The notes beneath the pieces are model-generated. The model saw nothing but the letters and a program-made list of their open reading frames with translations, was not told where the DNA came from and did no database searches. Shown in pieces: positions 7,499-17,206 of a stretch of 64,000 bases of DNA. The translations under genes and the position numbers were made by a program. Within the stretch, counting starts at the first letter, position 1. Every line of letters begins with the position of its first letter. This DNA comes from UMGS1766 sp963597355. Lineage in GTDB: Bacteria > Bacillota > Clostridia > Oscillospirales > Oscillospiraceae. The DNA lies in NCBI GenBank assembly GCA_963597355.1, contig CAVBPR010000002.1, forward strand, positions 1 through 64,000, given 5' to 3'.

Positions 7499-8437
7499 AT
7501 GAACATTCCTCTTTTCGATGCACACTGCGACACAATCAGTCGCATTGCAAACTATCCGGGACGGAGCTTTACAAGAAATACAGATCAGTGGAATCTGGAT
7601 CGGCTGGAAGAAGTAAAAGAAAAGGCGCAGATATTTGCACTTTTTTGGGATTCTGCCATTTCCGGCGGCAGTGCCGCTGTGGAATACCAATTGCGGGTGT
7701 TTCAGAAACTTTGCAAAGACGAGGAAAACCGCATCGCACACTGCCGCAACGGTGAAGAGGCGGACGAAGCGATCAGACAGGGAAAACTGGCGGCTTTTTT
7801 GTCGGTTGAGGGCGGAGAACTTTTAGATTGCTCTCTGGAGCGGTTGCGATGGGCATATGACCAGGGAGTGCGGATTGTCAATTTGACGTGGAATCACGCC
7901 AATGCCCTTTCCGGCAGTCATAATGATGACTTTGATCGAGGGCTCAGTGAACAAGGGCGCACATTTGTGATGGAAATGGAGCGGTTGGGGATGCTGCCGG
8001 ATGTGTCCCATCTGTCCGATGCGGGATTTTGGGATGTAGTAGAATTGACTAAAAAACCGATTATCGCCAGCCACTCAAACAGTCGAGATGTATTTTTTCA
8101 TACAAGGAACTTGACCGATGCGCAATTTACTGCCATAATAAAAAAACATGGTGTTGTGGGGTTAAATTGCTACTCTCGTTTTTTGGGAGAGGGCAAAGTC
8201 ACGATGAACACATTGCAGAAACATCTGGATCACTTTCTTGCACTGGGCGGGGAAAAGACCGTTGCGCTGGGTGGTGATTGGGATGGCTGCGACAAACTGC
8301 CCAGTGGCTGGGACGGCGTGTGGAACTGGCTGGATTTCTACGAGCACCTATGGAAGCAAAACTACCCGGAACAACTGCTCCGGGATCTGTATTTCAACAA
8401 TCTGATGAGGACAGTGATTGAAGTATGTACTATCTGA
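7499..8437 (+). CDS. Membrane dipeptidase family (peptidase M19) hydrolase
   Basis: 312-residue renal-dipeptidase-type zinc hydrolase that cleaves dipeptides. Metal-site motifs are DAHCDT near residue 7, the bridging Glu in SVEGGE near 104-109, and the His residues of DVSHLSD and ASHSNSR. The LTWNHANALSG block is also typical. No signal peptide or membrane segment is seen, so despite the family name it is likely cytosolic. AAGGTGA at 7482-7488 can serve ATG at 7499 (spacing 10) or TTG at 7493 (spacing 4); ATG is preferred. Its 3' end overlaps thrC by 13 nt, so the two are probably co-translated. Confidence 0.88.
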   Translation: MNIPLFDAHCDTISRIANYPGRSFTRNTDQWNLDRLEEVKEKAQIFALFWDSAISGGSAAVEYQLRVFQKLCKDEENRIAHCRNGEEADEAIRQGKLAAFLSVEGGELLDCSLERLRWAYDQGVRIVNLTWNHANALSGSHNDDFDRGLSEQGRTFVMEMERLGMLPDVSHLSDAGFWDVVELTKKPIIASHSNSRDVFFHTRNLTDAQFTAIIKKHGVVGLNCYSRFLGEGKVTMNTLQKHLDHFLALGGEKTVALGGDWDGCDKLPSGWDGVWNWLDFYEHLWKQNYPEQLLRDLYFNNLMRTVIEVCTI

Positions 8438-9912
8438 GCACACGCAACAAAAATCTGAAGTATACACCCGCCCAGGCGATTGCCCAGGGCCTGTCTCGAG
8501 AGGGCGGTCTCTTTGTTCCGGCTGAGTTTCCCAAACTGCCGGAGCATGCGCTGGAAGATTTAAAAGAAATGACTTATCAGCAGCGCGCAGTCTATGTGAT
8601 GAGCCTTTATCTTGAGGGCTTTACAAAGGAAGAGCTGGCGGATTTTGCGGATCACGCTTATAGCGCAGAGAAATTTGACACATCTGCAGTTGCTCCGCTT
8701 TATAAGGTGGATGGCAATACACATTGTCTGGAACTTTGGCATGGCCCCACCTGCGCATTCAAGGACATGGCGCTTCAGATGCTGCCGTACCTGCTCTCTG
8801 CATCGCTGGTGAAAAATGATGAGCAGCGCACAGTTTGCATTCTGGTGGCAACCTCCGGTGATACAGGCAAAGCAGCTATGGAAGGCTTTAAAGATGTGCC
8901 CCACACCCGAATTATGGTGTTTTATCCGAGAGATGGCGTGTCTGAAGTGCAGGAACTGCAGATGCGCACCCAGGAAGGCGCAAACGTGGGTGTCTGCTCG
9001 GTGGTGGGTAATTTTGACGATGCACAGACGGGGGTAAAGCGTCTGTTTTCCGACGAGGCTCTGCGGGCGGAATTGGACAAGAGAGGTTACTTCTTCTCCT
9101 CGGCCAACTCCATTAACTGGGGCCGTGTATTGCCCCAGATTGTCTATTATATCTCTGCCTATGCCGACTTGCTCAAGTCTGGAGCGATCCAGAACGGGGA
9201 AAAGATCAACATCTGTGTGCCGACAGGCAATTTCGGCAATATCCTTGCCGCATACTACGCAAAGCAGATGGGGCTTCCGGTTAACAAATTGATTTGTGCG
9301 TCCAACAGCAACAATGTGCTTACGGAATTCCTGAAAACCGGAATTTATGACCGTAATCGTCCTTTCTATACAACGGTCTCGCCTTCGATGGATATCTTGA
9401 TTTCCAGCAACCTGGAGCGTCTGCTTTTTGCCCTGAACGGAGAGGATGATGCGCTGGTCAGCGAGTATATGGCGCAGTTGAACGCAACCGGTCGCTATGA
9501 GGTGAATGACGAAATCAAAGCAAAGCTGGCGGAGAATTTTGCTGCCGGCTTTACAACCGAAGAGGAGACGGAACAGACCATTGGTGCTATGTGGAGCAAA
9601 GAGCACTACCTGATCGATACGCATTCCGCCGTAGCGTTCCATGTGCTGGAGCAATACCGGAAGGAAACCGGCGATGAGACGGTTTCTGTCGTTGCATCCA
9701 CTGCCAGCCCGTTTAAATTTGGCGATGCAGTTTTGAAGGCAGTTGGAGAGACAAACGTGGCTTCCGGCATTGCACTGTTGGATCAGCTGCATGAGAAGAC
9801 CGGGGCTGCAATTCCTGCTCCGCTGGCGGCTTTGAAGAGCAAACAGCCCCGATTTGACGGCTGCGTTGAGAAAGAAAATATGGAACAGGCAGTGTTGGGC
9901 TTCCTGAGCTGA
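8425..9912 (+). CDS. thrC: Threonine synthase
   Basis: PLP enzyme converting O-phosphohomoserine to threonine, the last step of threonine synthesis. The 495-residue protein is of the longer ThrC class (as in E. coli and yeast): N-terminus MYYLSTRNKNLKYTPAQAIAQ-like, the PLP lysine in HGPTCAFKDMA near residue 110, the ATSGDTGKAA loop near 147, and PTGNFGN near 271. It starts inside the 3' end of the dipeptidase gene and is followed by a 1-nt overlap with the phosphoesterase. Other threonine-pathway genes are not in the window. Confidence 0.95.
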   Translation: MYYLSTRNKNLKYTPAQAIAQGLSREGGLFVPAEFPKLPEHALEDLKEMTYQQRAVYVMSLYLEGFTKEELADFADHAYSAEKFDTSAVAPLYKVDGNTHCLELWHGPTCAFKDMALQMLPYLLSASLVKNDEQRTVCILVATSGDTGKAAMEGFKDVPHTRIMVFYPRDGVSEVQELQMRTQEGANVGVCSVVGNFDDAQTGVKRLFSDEALRAELDKRGYFFSSANSINWGRVLPQIVYYISAYADLLKSGAIQNGEKINICVPTGNFGNILAAYYAKQMGLPVNKLICASNSNNVLTEFLKTGIYDRNRPFYTTVSPSMDILISSNLERLLFALNGEDDALVSEYMAQLNATGRYEVNDEIKAKLAENFAAGFTTEEETEQTIGAMWSKEHYLIDTHSAVAFHVLEQYRKETGDETVSVVASTASPFKFGDAVLKAVGETNVASGIALLDQLHEKTGAAIPAPLAALKSKQPRFDGCVEKENMEQAVLGFLS

Positions 9913-10601
9913 TGGCGCTGTATGTTCTGGGGGATCCCCACTTATCTTTTCAGACCGAGAAGCCAATGGATGTCTTTGGCGGAGCGTGGATCGGTTATGT
10001 CGACAAACTGCGGGAAGGTCTGAGCGTGCTGCAGGCGGAAGACACCATTGTTCTGGCGGGTGATATTTCCTGGGGAATGAGCCTGGAGCAGTCTAAGGAT
10101 GATTTTGCCTTCTTAGACCAATTTCCCGGACGCAAGCTGATTGTCAAGGGCAACCATGACTATTGGTGGACCACAGCCAATAAGACGTATAGTTTCTGGC
10201 AGGAGCATGGATTCCAAAGCTTGCAGCTGTTGCATAACAATTGCTATGAATACGGCGAGTATGCCTTGTGCGGTACACGTGGCTGGTTCTTGGATGAAGA
10301 CAAGAACGGGCACAATCAGAAGGTGTTTCATCGGGAATTGCTTCGTTTGGAGACATCCCTGAAGGCGGCGGGTGAGAGAAGAAAACTGGTTTTTCTTCAC
10401 TATCCACCTTTATATCAAGGTTACCGCTGCGAAGAAATTCTTGCAATGCTGGAACGCTACGGAGTTGAGGCGTGTTACTACGGGCATCTCCATGGCGGGA
10501 GCATGCGTCTTGCGCTGGAGGGAATGCATGGGAATGTGGAATATCATCTGGTATCCGGTGACTTTCTGGATTTCCGGCCGTTAAAAATTTGTGAATCCTA
10601 A
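9912..10601 (+). CDS. Calcineurin-like metallophosphoesterase
   Basis: 229-residue phosphohydrolase. The dinuclear-metal motifs are in order: GDPHLSF (residues 8-14), LAGDISWGMS near 50, KGNHDYWW near 79-86, FLHYPP near 160 and YYGHLHGG near 189. It has no signal peptide or membrane segment, so it acts in the cytosol; the substrate is unknown. It starts by a TGATG overlap with the thrC stop and is the last gene of the run before the tig promoter. Confidence 0.85.
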   Translation: MALYVLGDPHLSFQTEKPMDVFGGAWIGYVDKLREGLSVLQAEDTIVLAGDISWGMSLEQSKDDFAFLDQFPGRKLIVKGNHDYWWTTANKTYSFWQEHGFQSLQLLHNNCYEYGEYALCGTRGWFLDEDKNGHNQKVFHRELLRLETSLKAAGERRKLVFLHYPPLYQGYRCEEILAMLERYGVEACYYGHLHGGSMRLALEGMHGNVEYHLVSGDFLDFRPLKICES

Positions 10602-10609
10602 AAAAACAC

Positions 10610-10638
10610 TGGATTTTCTTGTGCCTTTCTGGTAGAAT
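10610..10638 (+). promoter_or_regulatory. Promoter of tig
   Basis: TAGAAT at 10633-10638 with an extended TG at 10630-10631. The -35 at the proper distance, TGGATT at 10610-10615, is a partial match. The tig start codon follows 64 bp on. Confidence 0.5.
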
Positions 10639-10702
10639 AGCAACGCTATGCTGAATCATAATGTATATTTGCCTGTCCTGGCATAATAGGAGGAAGAAAC
10701 CA

Positions 10703-12016
10703 ATGAACCTGAAGAATGTGGAAAAGAAAGAAAAAAACACCGCAGTTCTGACCGTTGAGGTAGACGCGGCTGAGTTTGATGCTGCTGTTGAGAAGGTATA
10801 TCGCAAGAATAAAGGCGTGATTTCTCTGCCTGGCTTCCGTAAGGGTCATGCACCCCGCAAGCTGGTAGAGCAGATGTATGGTGCTGACGTTTTCTATGAG
10901 GATGCTGTCAATGACCTGTATCCTGTTGTCCTGACTGAGGCAGTTAAAGAATCCGGACTGGACATGGTTGGCTATCCTTCCGTGGATATGAAGGAACTGG
11001 GCAAGGATGGCTTTACCTTCGAGGCTACGATCGCTCTGCGTCCTGTGCCTGTCCTGGGCGAGTACAAGGGAATTGCCGCACCTAAGGCGGTGGTTGAAGT
11101 GACTGCTGAGGATATTGAATCCGAGATGAAGCCCTTCATCAACCGTGCCAGCCAGCAGGTGGCTGTGGAGCGCGCCGCTCAGAATGGCGATACAGTTGTG
11201 ATCGACTTTGAGGGCTTTAAGGATGGTGTTGCATTCGAAGGCGGCAAGGCGGAAAAGTATCCTCTGGAACTTGGCTCCGGCTCCTTCATTCCCGGATTTG
11301 AGGATCAGCTGGTAGGCGCTTCTGCCGGCGACGAGAAGGACGTTAATGTCACTTTCCCGGAAGATTACGGAGCAGAGGATCTGGCCGGTGCACCGGTCGT
11401 CTTCAAGGTGAAGGTGCATGAGGTTAAGGAAACCAAGGTACCGGAGCTGGACGACGAGTTTGCTAAGGACGTTTCCGAGTTCGAGACTCTGGACGAGTTC
11501 AAGGCTGACCTGGAGAAGAAGCTGAAGGAACGCCGTGAGACTTCTGCACAGCAGGAGTTCGAGAATGCTGTCCTGACGAAGCTGATTGAAAACACGGAGA
11601 TGGAAGTGCCTGATGCCATGGTCGAGTATGAGACCGACCGCATCATCGAGGACTATGAGCAGCGCATGCAGGGCGTTGGTTTCACCTTCGATCAGTATCT
11701 GGAGATGATGGGCACCAATCGTGCCGCATTCCGTGAGAATGCAAAGACCGCAGCACTCCGTCAGATTCAGGGCGAACTGATCTTCTCCGCCATTGCGGAG
11801 GCTGAGAACGTGCAGCCCACTGAGGAGCAGATCGCAGAAGAGTATCAGAAGGTTGCTGACCAGTACGAGATGGAACTGGATGCTGTTAAGGCTGCTGTTC
11901 CTGTGGAAGAGATCACTCGTCAGCTGCGCAACAACATGGCTGCTCAGTTGGTTTACGACGCTGCTGTTGCTGAGGCTCCTGCTGCAGAGGAGACTCCTGC
12001 TGCTGACGCTGAGTAA
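10703..12016 (+). CDS. tig: Trigger factor (ribosome-bound chaperone, PPIase)
   Basis: 437-residue chaperone that binds nascent chains at the ribosome exit tunnel. Domains in order: ribosome-binding N-domain with the GFRKGHAPRKLVEQMYG signature near residues 43-59; FKBP-type peptidyl-prolyl isomerase domain near 155-240 (GDTVVIDFEGFKDG; ELGSGSFIPGFEDQL); C-terminal helical arms. The last 20 residues are Ala/Glu-rich (AEAPAAEETPAADAE). The open frame extends upstream to an ATG at 10661, but AGGAGGAAG just before 10703 and the family start fix the ATG. Codon use is strongly biased. The order tig-clpP-clpX-lon is conserved across bacteria. Confidence 0.97.
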   Translation: MNLKNVEKKEKNTAVLTVEVDAAEFDAAVEKVYRKNKGVISLPGFRKGHAPRKLVEQMYGADVFYEDAVNDLYPVVLTEAVKESGLDMVGYPSVDMKELGKDGFTFEATIALRPVPVLGEYKGIAAPKAVVEVTAEDIESEMKPFINRASQQVAVERAAQNGDTVVIDFEGFKDGVAFEGGKAEKYPLELGSGSFIPGFEDQLVGASAGDEKDVNVTFPEDYGAEDLAGAPVVFKVKVHEVKETKVPELDDEFAKDVSEFETLDEFKADLEKKLKERRETSAQQEFENAVLTKLIENTEMEVPDAMVEYETDRIIEDYEQRMQGVGFTFDQYLEMMGTNRAAFRENAKTAALRQIQGELIFSAIAEAENVQPTEEQIAEEYQKVADQYEMELDAVKAAVPVEEITRQLRNNMAAQLVYDAAVAEAPAAEETPAADAE

Positions 12017-12029
12017 TTAAAAACGATTG

Positions 12030-12065
12030 AAAAGTATATCCTTCCGTCTGGAAGGATATACTTTT
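12030..12065 (+). terminator. Terminator between tig and clpP
   Basis: A perfect 16-bp stem, AAAAGTATATCCTTCC (12030-12045) with its complement at 12050-12065, around a 4-nt loop. The right arm ends in TTTT. It should end most tig transcripts, leaving clpP to read-through or a promoter not seen by eye. Confidence 0.85.
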
Positions 12066-12110
12066 AGTGAGCCATTTCTGTTTGGCTTGCATAGAAAAGG
12101 AGTTACTACT

Positions 12111-12692
12111 ATGAGCTTGGTTCCCTATGTGGTGGAACAGACCAGTCGTGGCGAGCGTTCCTATGATATTTTTTCACGCTTGCTGAATGATCGAATCATT
12201 TTTTTGAATGAAGAAGTAAACGACACTTCTGCTGGTCTTGTAGTTGCCCAGATGCTTTATTTGGAGGCTCAGGACCCGGATAAAGACATTCAATTCTATA
12301 TCAACAGCCCAGGCGGATCCGTAACTGCCGGCATGGGAATTTATGATACGATGCAGTACATCAAGTGTGATGTATCGACAATCTGTATTGGCATGGCAGC
12401 CAGCATGGGTGCATTCCTGCTGTCCTCCGGAACAAAGGGAAAGCGGATCGCTCTGCCGAACGCAGAGGTAATGATTCATCAGCCGTCTGCCGGCACGCAA
12501 GGCAAGGTAACGGATATGGAGATTGATGTTGAGCATGTTTTGCGCATCAAGAATCATCTCAACGAACTGCTGGCACAGAATACCGGTAAAAGCGTGGAGC
12601 AGGTAAAGGCTGACACGGAACGAGATCATTGGCTTACGGCAGAGGAAGCGAAAGAATACGGCCTGATCGATCAGGTTCTGGTTAAGCGCTGA
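12111..12692 (+). CDS. clpP: ATP-dependent Clp protease proteolytic subunit
   Basis: 193-residue serine peptidase forming the double heptamer that degrades proteins unfolded by ClpX. Motifs: YINSPGGSVTAGMGIYDTM near residue 62, catalytic Ser in GMAASMGAFLL near 97, catalytic His in MIHQPSAG near 122, and the catalytic Asp in the following conserved part. The start is the ATG at 12111 behind AAAGGAGT; the longer open frame runs back into the terminator and is rejected. clpX follows 57 nt later. Confidence 0.97.
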   Translation: MSLVPYVVEQTSRGERSYDIFSRLLNDRIIFLNEEVNDTSAGLVVAQMLYLEAQDPDKDIQFYINSPGGSVTAGMGIYDTMQYIKCDVSTICIGMAASMGAFLLSSGTKGKRIALPNAEVMIHQPSAGTQGKVTDMEIDVEHVLRIKNHLNELLAQNTGKSVEQVKADTERDHWLTAEEAKEYGLIDQVLVKR

Positions 12693-12749
12693 TTTTATCC
12701 TGCAAAGCGGAATTCGATTATTATCAGTCAAATCAAAGAGGAAACTTTC

Positions 12750-14078
12750 ATGGCGAGAAACGAAGACACCAATAAGAGCGTTCGTTGTTCTTTCTGCGGC
12801 AAGCGGCAGGAAGAGGTGGATCGCATCATTGCCGGTCCCGGCGTTTATATCTGCAATGAATGCATTGGTTTATGCAATAGCATCCTTGCGGAAGAAGAGA
12901 TCGGTGAGCAGATCAGTCTGGAGGAAGAAATTCCGGAATCCATCATTACGCCGGCGGAAATAAAGGCTGTCCTGGACGACTACATTATCGGACAGGAACG
13001 GGCAAAAATTTCACTTGCTGTTGCAGTCTACAATCACTATAAGCGCATTTACTATGGCGGCGGTGATGATGTTGAGCTGCAAAAGAGCAATATTTTGCTG
13101 GTTGGTCCCACGGGCTGTGGCAAGACGCTGTTTGCCCAGACGTTGGCAAAAATTCTGAATGTGCCTTTTGCCATTGCAGATGCAACTACCTTAACTGAGG
13201 CAGGATACGTGGGCGATGATGTGGAAAACATCCTGCTTCGTCTGGTGCAGGCGGCGGACTATGATGTGGAACGGGCAGAACGCGGCATTATTTACATTGA
13301 TGAAATGGATAAAATTGCGCGTAAGAGCGAAAATACATCCATTACCCGGGATGTCTCCGGCGAGGGTGTTCAGCAGGCGTTACTGAAAATCCTGGAAGGA
13401 ACGGTGGCGAATGTTCCTCCTCAGGGGGGACGCAAGCATCCGCATCAGGAGTTTATTCAGGTCGATACAAAAAATATCCTGTTTATTTGCGGCGGTGCTT
13501 TTGCCGGGATCGAGAAATTGATTGAGGATCGAGAAGACAAGAAGGGAATTGGCTTTGGAGCAAAGATTCAAAGTCAGGCAGAGAAACGGCAGGATACTAC
13601 CCTGCGTGGCTTGCAGCCCCATGACCTGATCAAGTTCGGGATTATTCCAGAGTTGGTGGGTCGTCTTCCTGTCATCACAACCCTTGATCCACTGGACCGG
13701 GATCAGCTGATCAATATTTTGACCGAGCCGAAGAATGCACTGGTGAAGCAGTATAAGAAGCTTCTGGAATATGACCATGTAGATCTGGAATTCGATCAGT
13801 CTGCATTGGAGGCGGCAGCAGATATTGCCCTTGAGCGGAATATCGGCGCTCGTGGTCTGCGTGCTGTTCTGGAAAATTGCATGACTCAGGTCATGTATGA
13901 TATCCCGTCGGATCCTTCCGTCTGCAAGGTGACCATTACAGAGGATTGTGTTAAGAACGGAAAAGATCCTCTTGTAGAACGGGATGTACAGCGGTTGCAG
14001 GCGGCTGCAGCGGCGGTGCTGGATAATGTGGACAGTTCGAGTGTCGGTGCATTTGCATCGGAAGATAGTGCATCCTGA
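12750..14078 (+). CDS. clpX: Clp protease ATP-binding subunit ClpX
   Basis: 442-residue AAA+ unfoldase. It has an N-terminal C4 zinc finger (CSFCGK...CNECI, residues 12-39) for substrate and adaptor binding. The AAA+ core contains Walker A GPTGCGKT near 119, Walker B IYIDEMDKI near 182, the pore-loop region GYVGDD near 151, the ClpP-contacting IGF loop as GIGFGA near 267, and the sensor-2 GARGLR near 368. The C-terminal tail beyond residue 410 is Ala/Ser-rich. RBS GAGG precedes ATG. Confidence 0.97.
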   Translation: MARNEDTNKSVRCSFCGKRQEEVDRIIAGPGVYICNECIGLCNSILAEEEIGEQISLEEEIPESIITPAEIKAVLDDYIIGQERAKISLAVAVYNHYKRIYYGGGDDVELQKSNILLVGPTGCGKTLFAQTLAKILNVPFAIADATTLTEAGYVGDDVENILLRLVQAADYDVERAERGIIYIDEMDKIARKSENTSITRDVSGEGVQQALLKILEGTVANVPPQGGRKHPHQEFIQVDTKNILFICGGAFAGIEKLIEDREDKKGIGFGAKIQSQAEKRQDTTLRGLQPHDLIKFGIIPELVGRLPVITTLDPLDRDQLINILTEPKNALVKQYKKLLEYDHVDLEFDQSALEAAADIALERNIGARGLRAVLENCMTQVMYDIPSDPSVCKVTITEDCVKNGKDPLVERDVQRLQAAAAAVLDNVDSSSVGAFASEDSAS

Positions 14079-14088
14079 TACACAAAAT

Positions 14089-14130
14089 AAAGACCGCAGA
14101 CGCGCCTATGGTGATTCTGCGGTCTTTTTT
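14089..14130 (+). terminator. Terminator between clpX and lon
   Basis: AAAGACCGCAGA (14089-14100) pairs perfectly with TCTGCGGTCTTT (14116-14127) around a 15-nt loop and runs into six Ts. The lon ATG is only 20 nt past the T run, so lon has no room for a promoter of its own after it. Confidence 0.88.
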
Positions 14131-14150
14131 CTTAATAGGAGTTAACCAAT

Positions 14151-16586
14151 ATGTTAGAATCTATCCACACAATGACGCAAACAATGCCGGCTATGGCGAT
14201 GCGCGGCATTACTGTGTTTCCGAATATGTCGCTGCATTTTGAAGTGGAGCGGGAAATTTCCATGCAGGCACTGGATCAGGTCATGGAACAGGGCGATCGG
14301 ATCTTTCTGGTCACACAGCGAGATATCAGTTCGGAAAAAATAGAAGAAGAAGACCTCTACACAATGGGCACAATTGCTGCAGTAAAACAGGTTATCCGAT
14401 TGGCAGAAGATAATGCTCATGTCATGGTCGAGGGACTTTCCCGCGGCAAATTAGTGCATTTGAAGCAATCAGAACCCTATCTTCTAGCAGAAGTGGAAGA
14501 AATTCCGGAAGAGGCAAAACAGGCATCGTCTGTAAAAGAAGAAGTGCAGGTGCGAACAGCATATGAGCTGTTTCATCAGTATGCGGAGCTGACAAACGGG
14601 AAAGTGCCGACCCGGACTTTGCTCCGGGTATTGGCGAGCCGTGAGCCGGGGTGGCTAGCGGATTATATTGCGCAAAATTTGCCATGGCGGTTTGAAGATA
14701 AGCAGCTTGTCTTAGAGGAACTGGATCAAAACCGCCGCTTAACTCAGGTCAACCACATCATGCGCCATGAGATTCAAATTATGGAGCTGGATCAGGAGAT
14801 CCAAAGCAAGGTGCAGGATCGGGTGAATGAGTCTCAGAAAGAATATTATCTTCGGGAACAGATTCGTGTTTTGCAGGAAGAATTAGGCGATGGGGCAGAC
14901 AGCGAAATCCAGGAGTATGCAGAAAAAATTGAACATGCAAAGTTGCCGGATGAAGTGCGTGCTAAGCTGGAAAAAGAATTGGGCCGGATGGCAAAGCAGC
15001 CCTTTGGATCGGCAGAAGCGTCTGTTCAGAGAAATTATCTGGATGTGTGCCTGGAACTGCCCTGGAGCGTAAAGACAAAGGATCGGGTCAACCTTGCACA
15101 GGCGAAGAAAATTCTGGATGCAGATCACTACGGCATGGAAAAGGTGAAAGAACGCATTTTGGAATTTTTGGCTGTGCGCAAAATGGCGCCGGAACAAAAG
15201 GGACAAATTATTTGTCTTGTTGGTCCTCCCGGTGTAGGAAAAACATCAATTGCAGCCTCCGTTGCAAAAGCGCTCAATCGAAAAATGGCACGGGTTTCCC
15301 TTGGCGGTGTTCGGGATGAAGCAGAAATTCGTGGCCACCGCAGAACCTATATCGGTGCCATGCCGGGACGAATCATCAACGCAATTGCAACGGCAGGAAC
15401 ACGCAATCCTCTGTTATTGCTGGATGAAGTGGATAAAATGGGCAGTGACTACCGGGGGGATCCATCTGCAGCGCTGCTGGAGGTGCTGGATGCGGAGCAA
15501 AATTCCACCTTCCGCGATCATTTTCTGGAACTTCCCTTTGACCTTTCCGATGTTTTATTTATTACAACCTGTAATGCCCTTGATACGGTGCCTCGTCCGT
15601 TGCTGGATCGTATGGAAATTATTGAAGTGCCCAGCTACACAGATGAGGAAAAAGTAAAAATTGCACGTCAGCATTTGCTGCCGCGGGAAATGAAACGGCA
15701 TGGGCTGAAGGGAACTCAACTGCGGGTAACGGACGACGCACTGCGCATGCTGATTGACGGCTATACAAGGGAATCTGGCGTTCGGCAGTTAGAGCGGGAA
15801 CTGGCAGCTCTTTGCCGGAAAGCAGTGATGCAGCTTGTTGACGAAAAGAAAAAACGCGTGGCAGTGGATAAAGATAATTTAGAACAGGTGCTAGGTGTCC
15901 AAAAATATCAGCCGGAGCACGTCGAAGCCGTACCGCAGGTTGGCGTTGTGAATGGCTTGGCATGGACGAGTGTCGGCGGAACTCTGCTCGAGGTTGAAGT
16001 CAGCGTTATGGATGGCACTGGAAAGATTATGCCGACAGGAAATCTGGGCGATGTTATGAAGGAGTCCTGTCAAGCGGCGATTTCCTTTATCCGCAGTCAT
16101 GCAGAAGAACTGGGCGTGGATCCCAAGTTTTATCAGACAAAAGACATCCACGTTCATTTCCCTGAAGGAGCAGTGCCCAAAGATGGGCCATCGGCAGGTA
16201 TTGCCATTATGACGGCGATAACCTCGGCACTGACCAATGTTCCTGTGAAGTGCGCTGTTGCAATGACAGGCGAGATCAGTATCCGTGGCCGCGTGCTGCC
16301 AATCGGTGGGCTGAGAGAGAAAACAATGGCCGCCTATCGAAATGGAATTCGTACCGTGATCATTCCAAAGGACAACGAAAAGGATCTGGAGGAAATTGAT
16401 CCGACGGTTCGAGCTGGACTGCATTTTGTTCCGGTAACGCGTGCGGAGGATGTTTTAAAGGAAGCGCTTACTTTAACATCCACTTCGGCGGTAACCAGCC
16501 GAAAAAAGGCAGAAGCCGAGGAGAAAATGCTGATTCCTCCAACGCAGTCAACGCAGCAGGGTGACCATTGCTCAATCTCCCAATAA
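14151..16586 (+). CDS. lon: ATP-dependent protease Lon
   Basis: 811-residue homohexameric AAA+ serine protease. N-terminal substrate-binding domain (to about 210), coiled-coil region, AAA+ module with Walker A GPPGVGKTS near 358 and Walker B LLLLDEVDKM near 421, then the protease domain with the catalytic Ser in PKDGPSAGIAI near 680 and the Lys about 43 residues later in the ILPIGGLREKTMAA region. The C-terminal 30 residues are low complexity. TAGGAG precedes ATG. It overlaps nothing but lies 10 nt before engB, with which it is co-transcribed as in Bacillus (lonA-ysxC). Confidence 0.97.
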   Translation: MLESIHTMTQTMPAMAMRGITVFPNMSLHFEVEREISMQALDQVMEQGDRIFLVTQRDISSEKIEEEDLYTMGTIAAVKQVIRLAEDNAHVMVEGLSRGKLVHLKQSEPYLLAEVEEIPEEAKQASSVKEEVQVRTAYELFHQYAELTNGKVPTRTLLRVLASREPGWLADYIAQNLPWRFEDKQLVLEELDQNRRLTQVNHIMRHEIQIMELDQEIQSKVQDRVNESQKEYYLREQIRVLQEELGDGADSEIQEYAEKIEHAKLPDEVRAKLEKELGRMAKQPFGSAEASVQRNYLDVCLELPWSVKTKDRVNLAQAKKILDADHYGMEKVKERILEFLAVRKMAPEQKGQIICLVGPPGVGKTSIAASVAKALNRKMARVSLGGVRDEAEIRGHRRTYIGAMPGRIINAIATAGTRNPLLLLDEVDKMGSDYRGDPSAALLEVLDAEQNSTFRDHFLELPFDLSDVLFITTCNALDTVPRPLLDRMEIIEVPSYTDEEKVKIARQHLLPREMKRHGLKGTQLRVTDDALRMLIDGYTRESGVRQLERELAALCRKAVMQLVDEKKKRVAVDKDNLEQVLGVQKYQPEHVEAVPQVGVVNGLAWTSVGGTLLEVEVSVMDGTGKIMPTGNLGDVMKESCQAAISFIRSHAEELGVDPKFYQTKDIHVHFPEGAVPKDGPSAGIAIMTAITSALTNVPVKCAVAMTGEISIRGRVLPIGGLREKTMAAYRNGIRTVIIPKDNEKDLEEIDPTVRAGLHFVPVTRAEDVLKEALTLTSTSAVTSRKKAEAEEKMLIPPTQSTQQGDHCSISQ

Positions 16587-16596
16587 GGAGGTCAAT

Positions 16597-17196
16597 ATGA
16601 ACTTAAACAATTTGGAATTTGTGATTTCCGCAGCAAAGAAGGCAGATTTTCCAAGAGACCAATTGCCGCAGGTTGTCTTTGCTGGTCGATCCAATGTAGG
16701 CAAGTCTTCTGTGATCAATTGTCTTCTGGGACGGAAAAATTTTGCCCGTGTGGGTAACTCGCCCGGAAAAACAACGCATATTAACTATTTTCGCGTGGAT
16801 AACCAACTGTACTTTGTGGATCTGCCGGGATACGGATATGCCAAGGTGTCTCAGGCAGAGCGTTTGCGCTGGGGACGGCTGATTGAACAGTGGTTTCAGG
16901 ACCCCAGCCTTATGACTCTCGGCGTGCAGATTGTGGATGCCCGCCATAAGCCGACTGCGGACGATTGCGTTATGGTTGATTGGTTTAAACAGTCTGGAAA
17001 ACCGTTTATCGTTGTGGCAAATAAACTGGATAAGCTCAAAAAAAGCGAAATTGAGCCCAATTTACAACGCATTCGAACCACATTGCAGCTTGATGATTCC
17101 GTAAAGATCATTCCCTTTTCAGCGGAAAAGAAGCTGAATCGTGCTGAATTGTTTGCCCTTGTTACAGGCGAAGAATTGGCCTATGACGGAAAGTGA
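16597..17196 (+). CDS. engB: Ribosome biogenesis GTP-binding protein EngB (YsxC/YihA)
   Basis: 199-residue TrmE-Era-EngA-EngB-type GTPase used in 50S maturation. G1 GRSNVGKSS near residue 29, G2 GKTTHINYF near 56, G3 DLPGYGYA near 73, G4 ANKLDKL near 140, G5 SAEK near 173. The reading frame is open to a GTG at 16561 inside lon, but AAGGAGG ends 6 nt before the ATG at 16597 and the protein there starts with the family N-terminus, so ATG is used. Confidence 0.95.
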   Translation: MNLNNLEFVISAAKKADFPRDQLPQVVFAGRSNVGKSSVINCLLGRKNFARVGNSPGKTTHINYFRVDNQLYFVDLPGYGYAKVSQAERLRWGRLIEQWFQDPSLMTLGVQIVDARHKPTADDCVMVDWFKQSGKPFIVVANKLDKLKKSEIEPNLQRIRTTLQLDDSVKIIPFSAEKKLNRAELFALVTGEELAYDGK

Positions 17197-17206
17197 AAAT
17201 ACTTAA

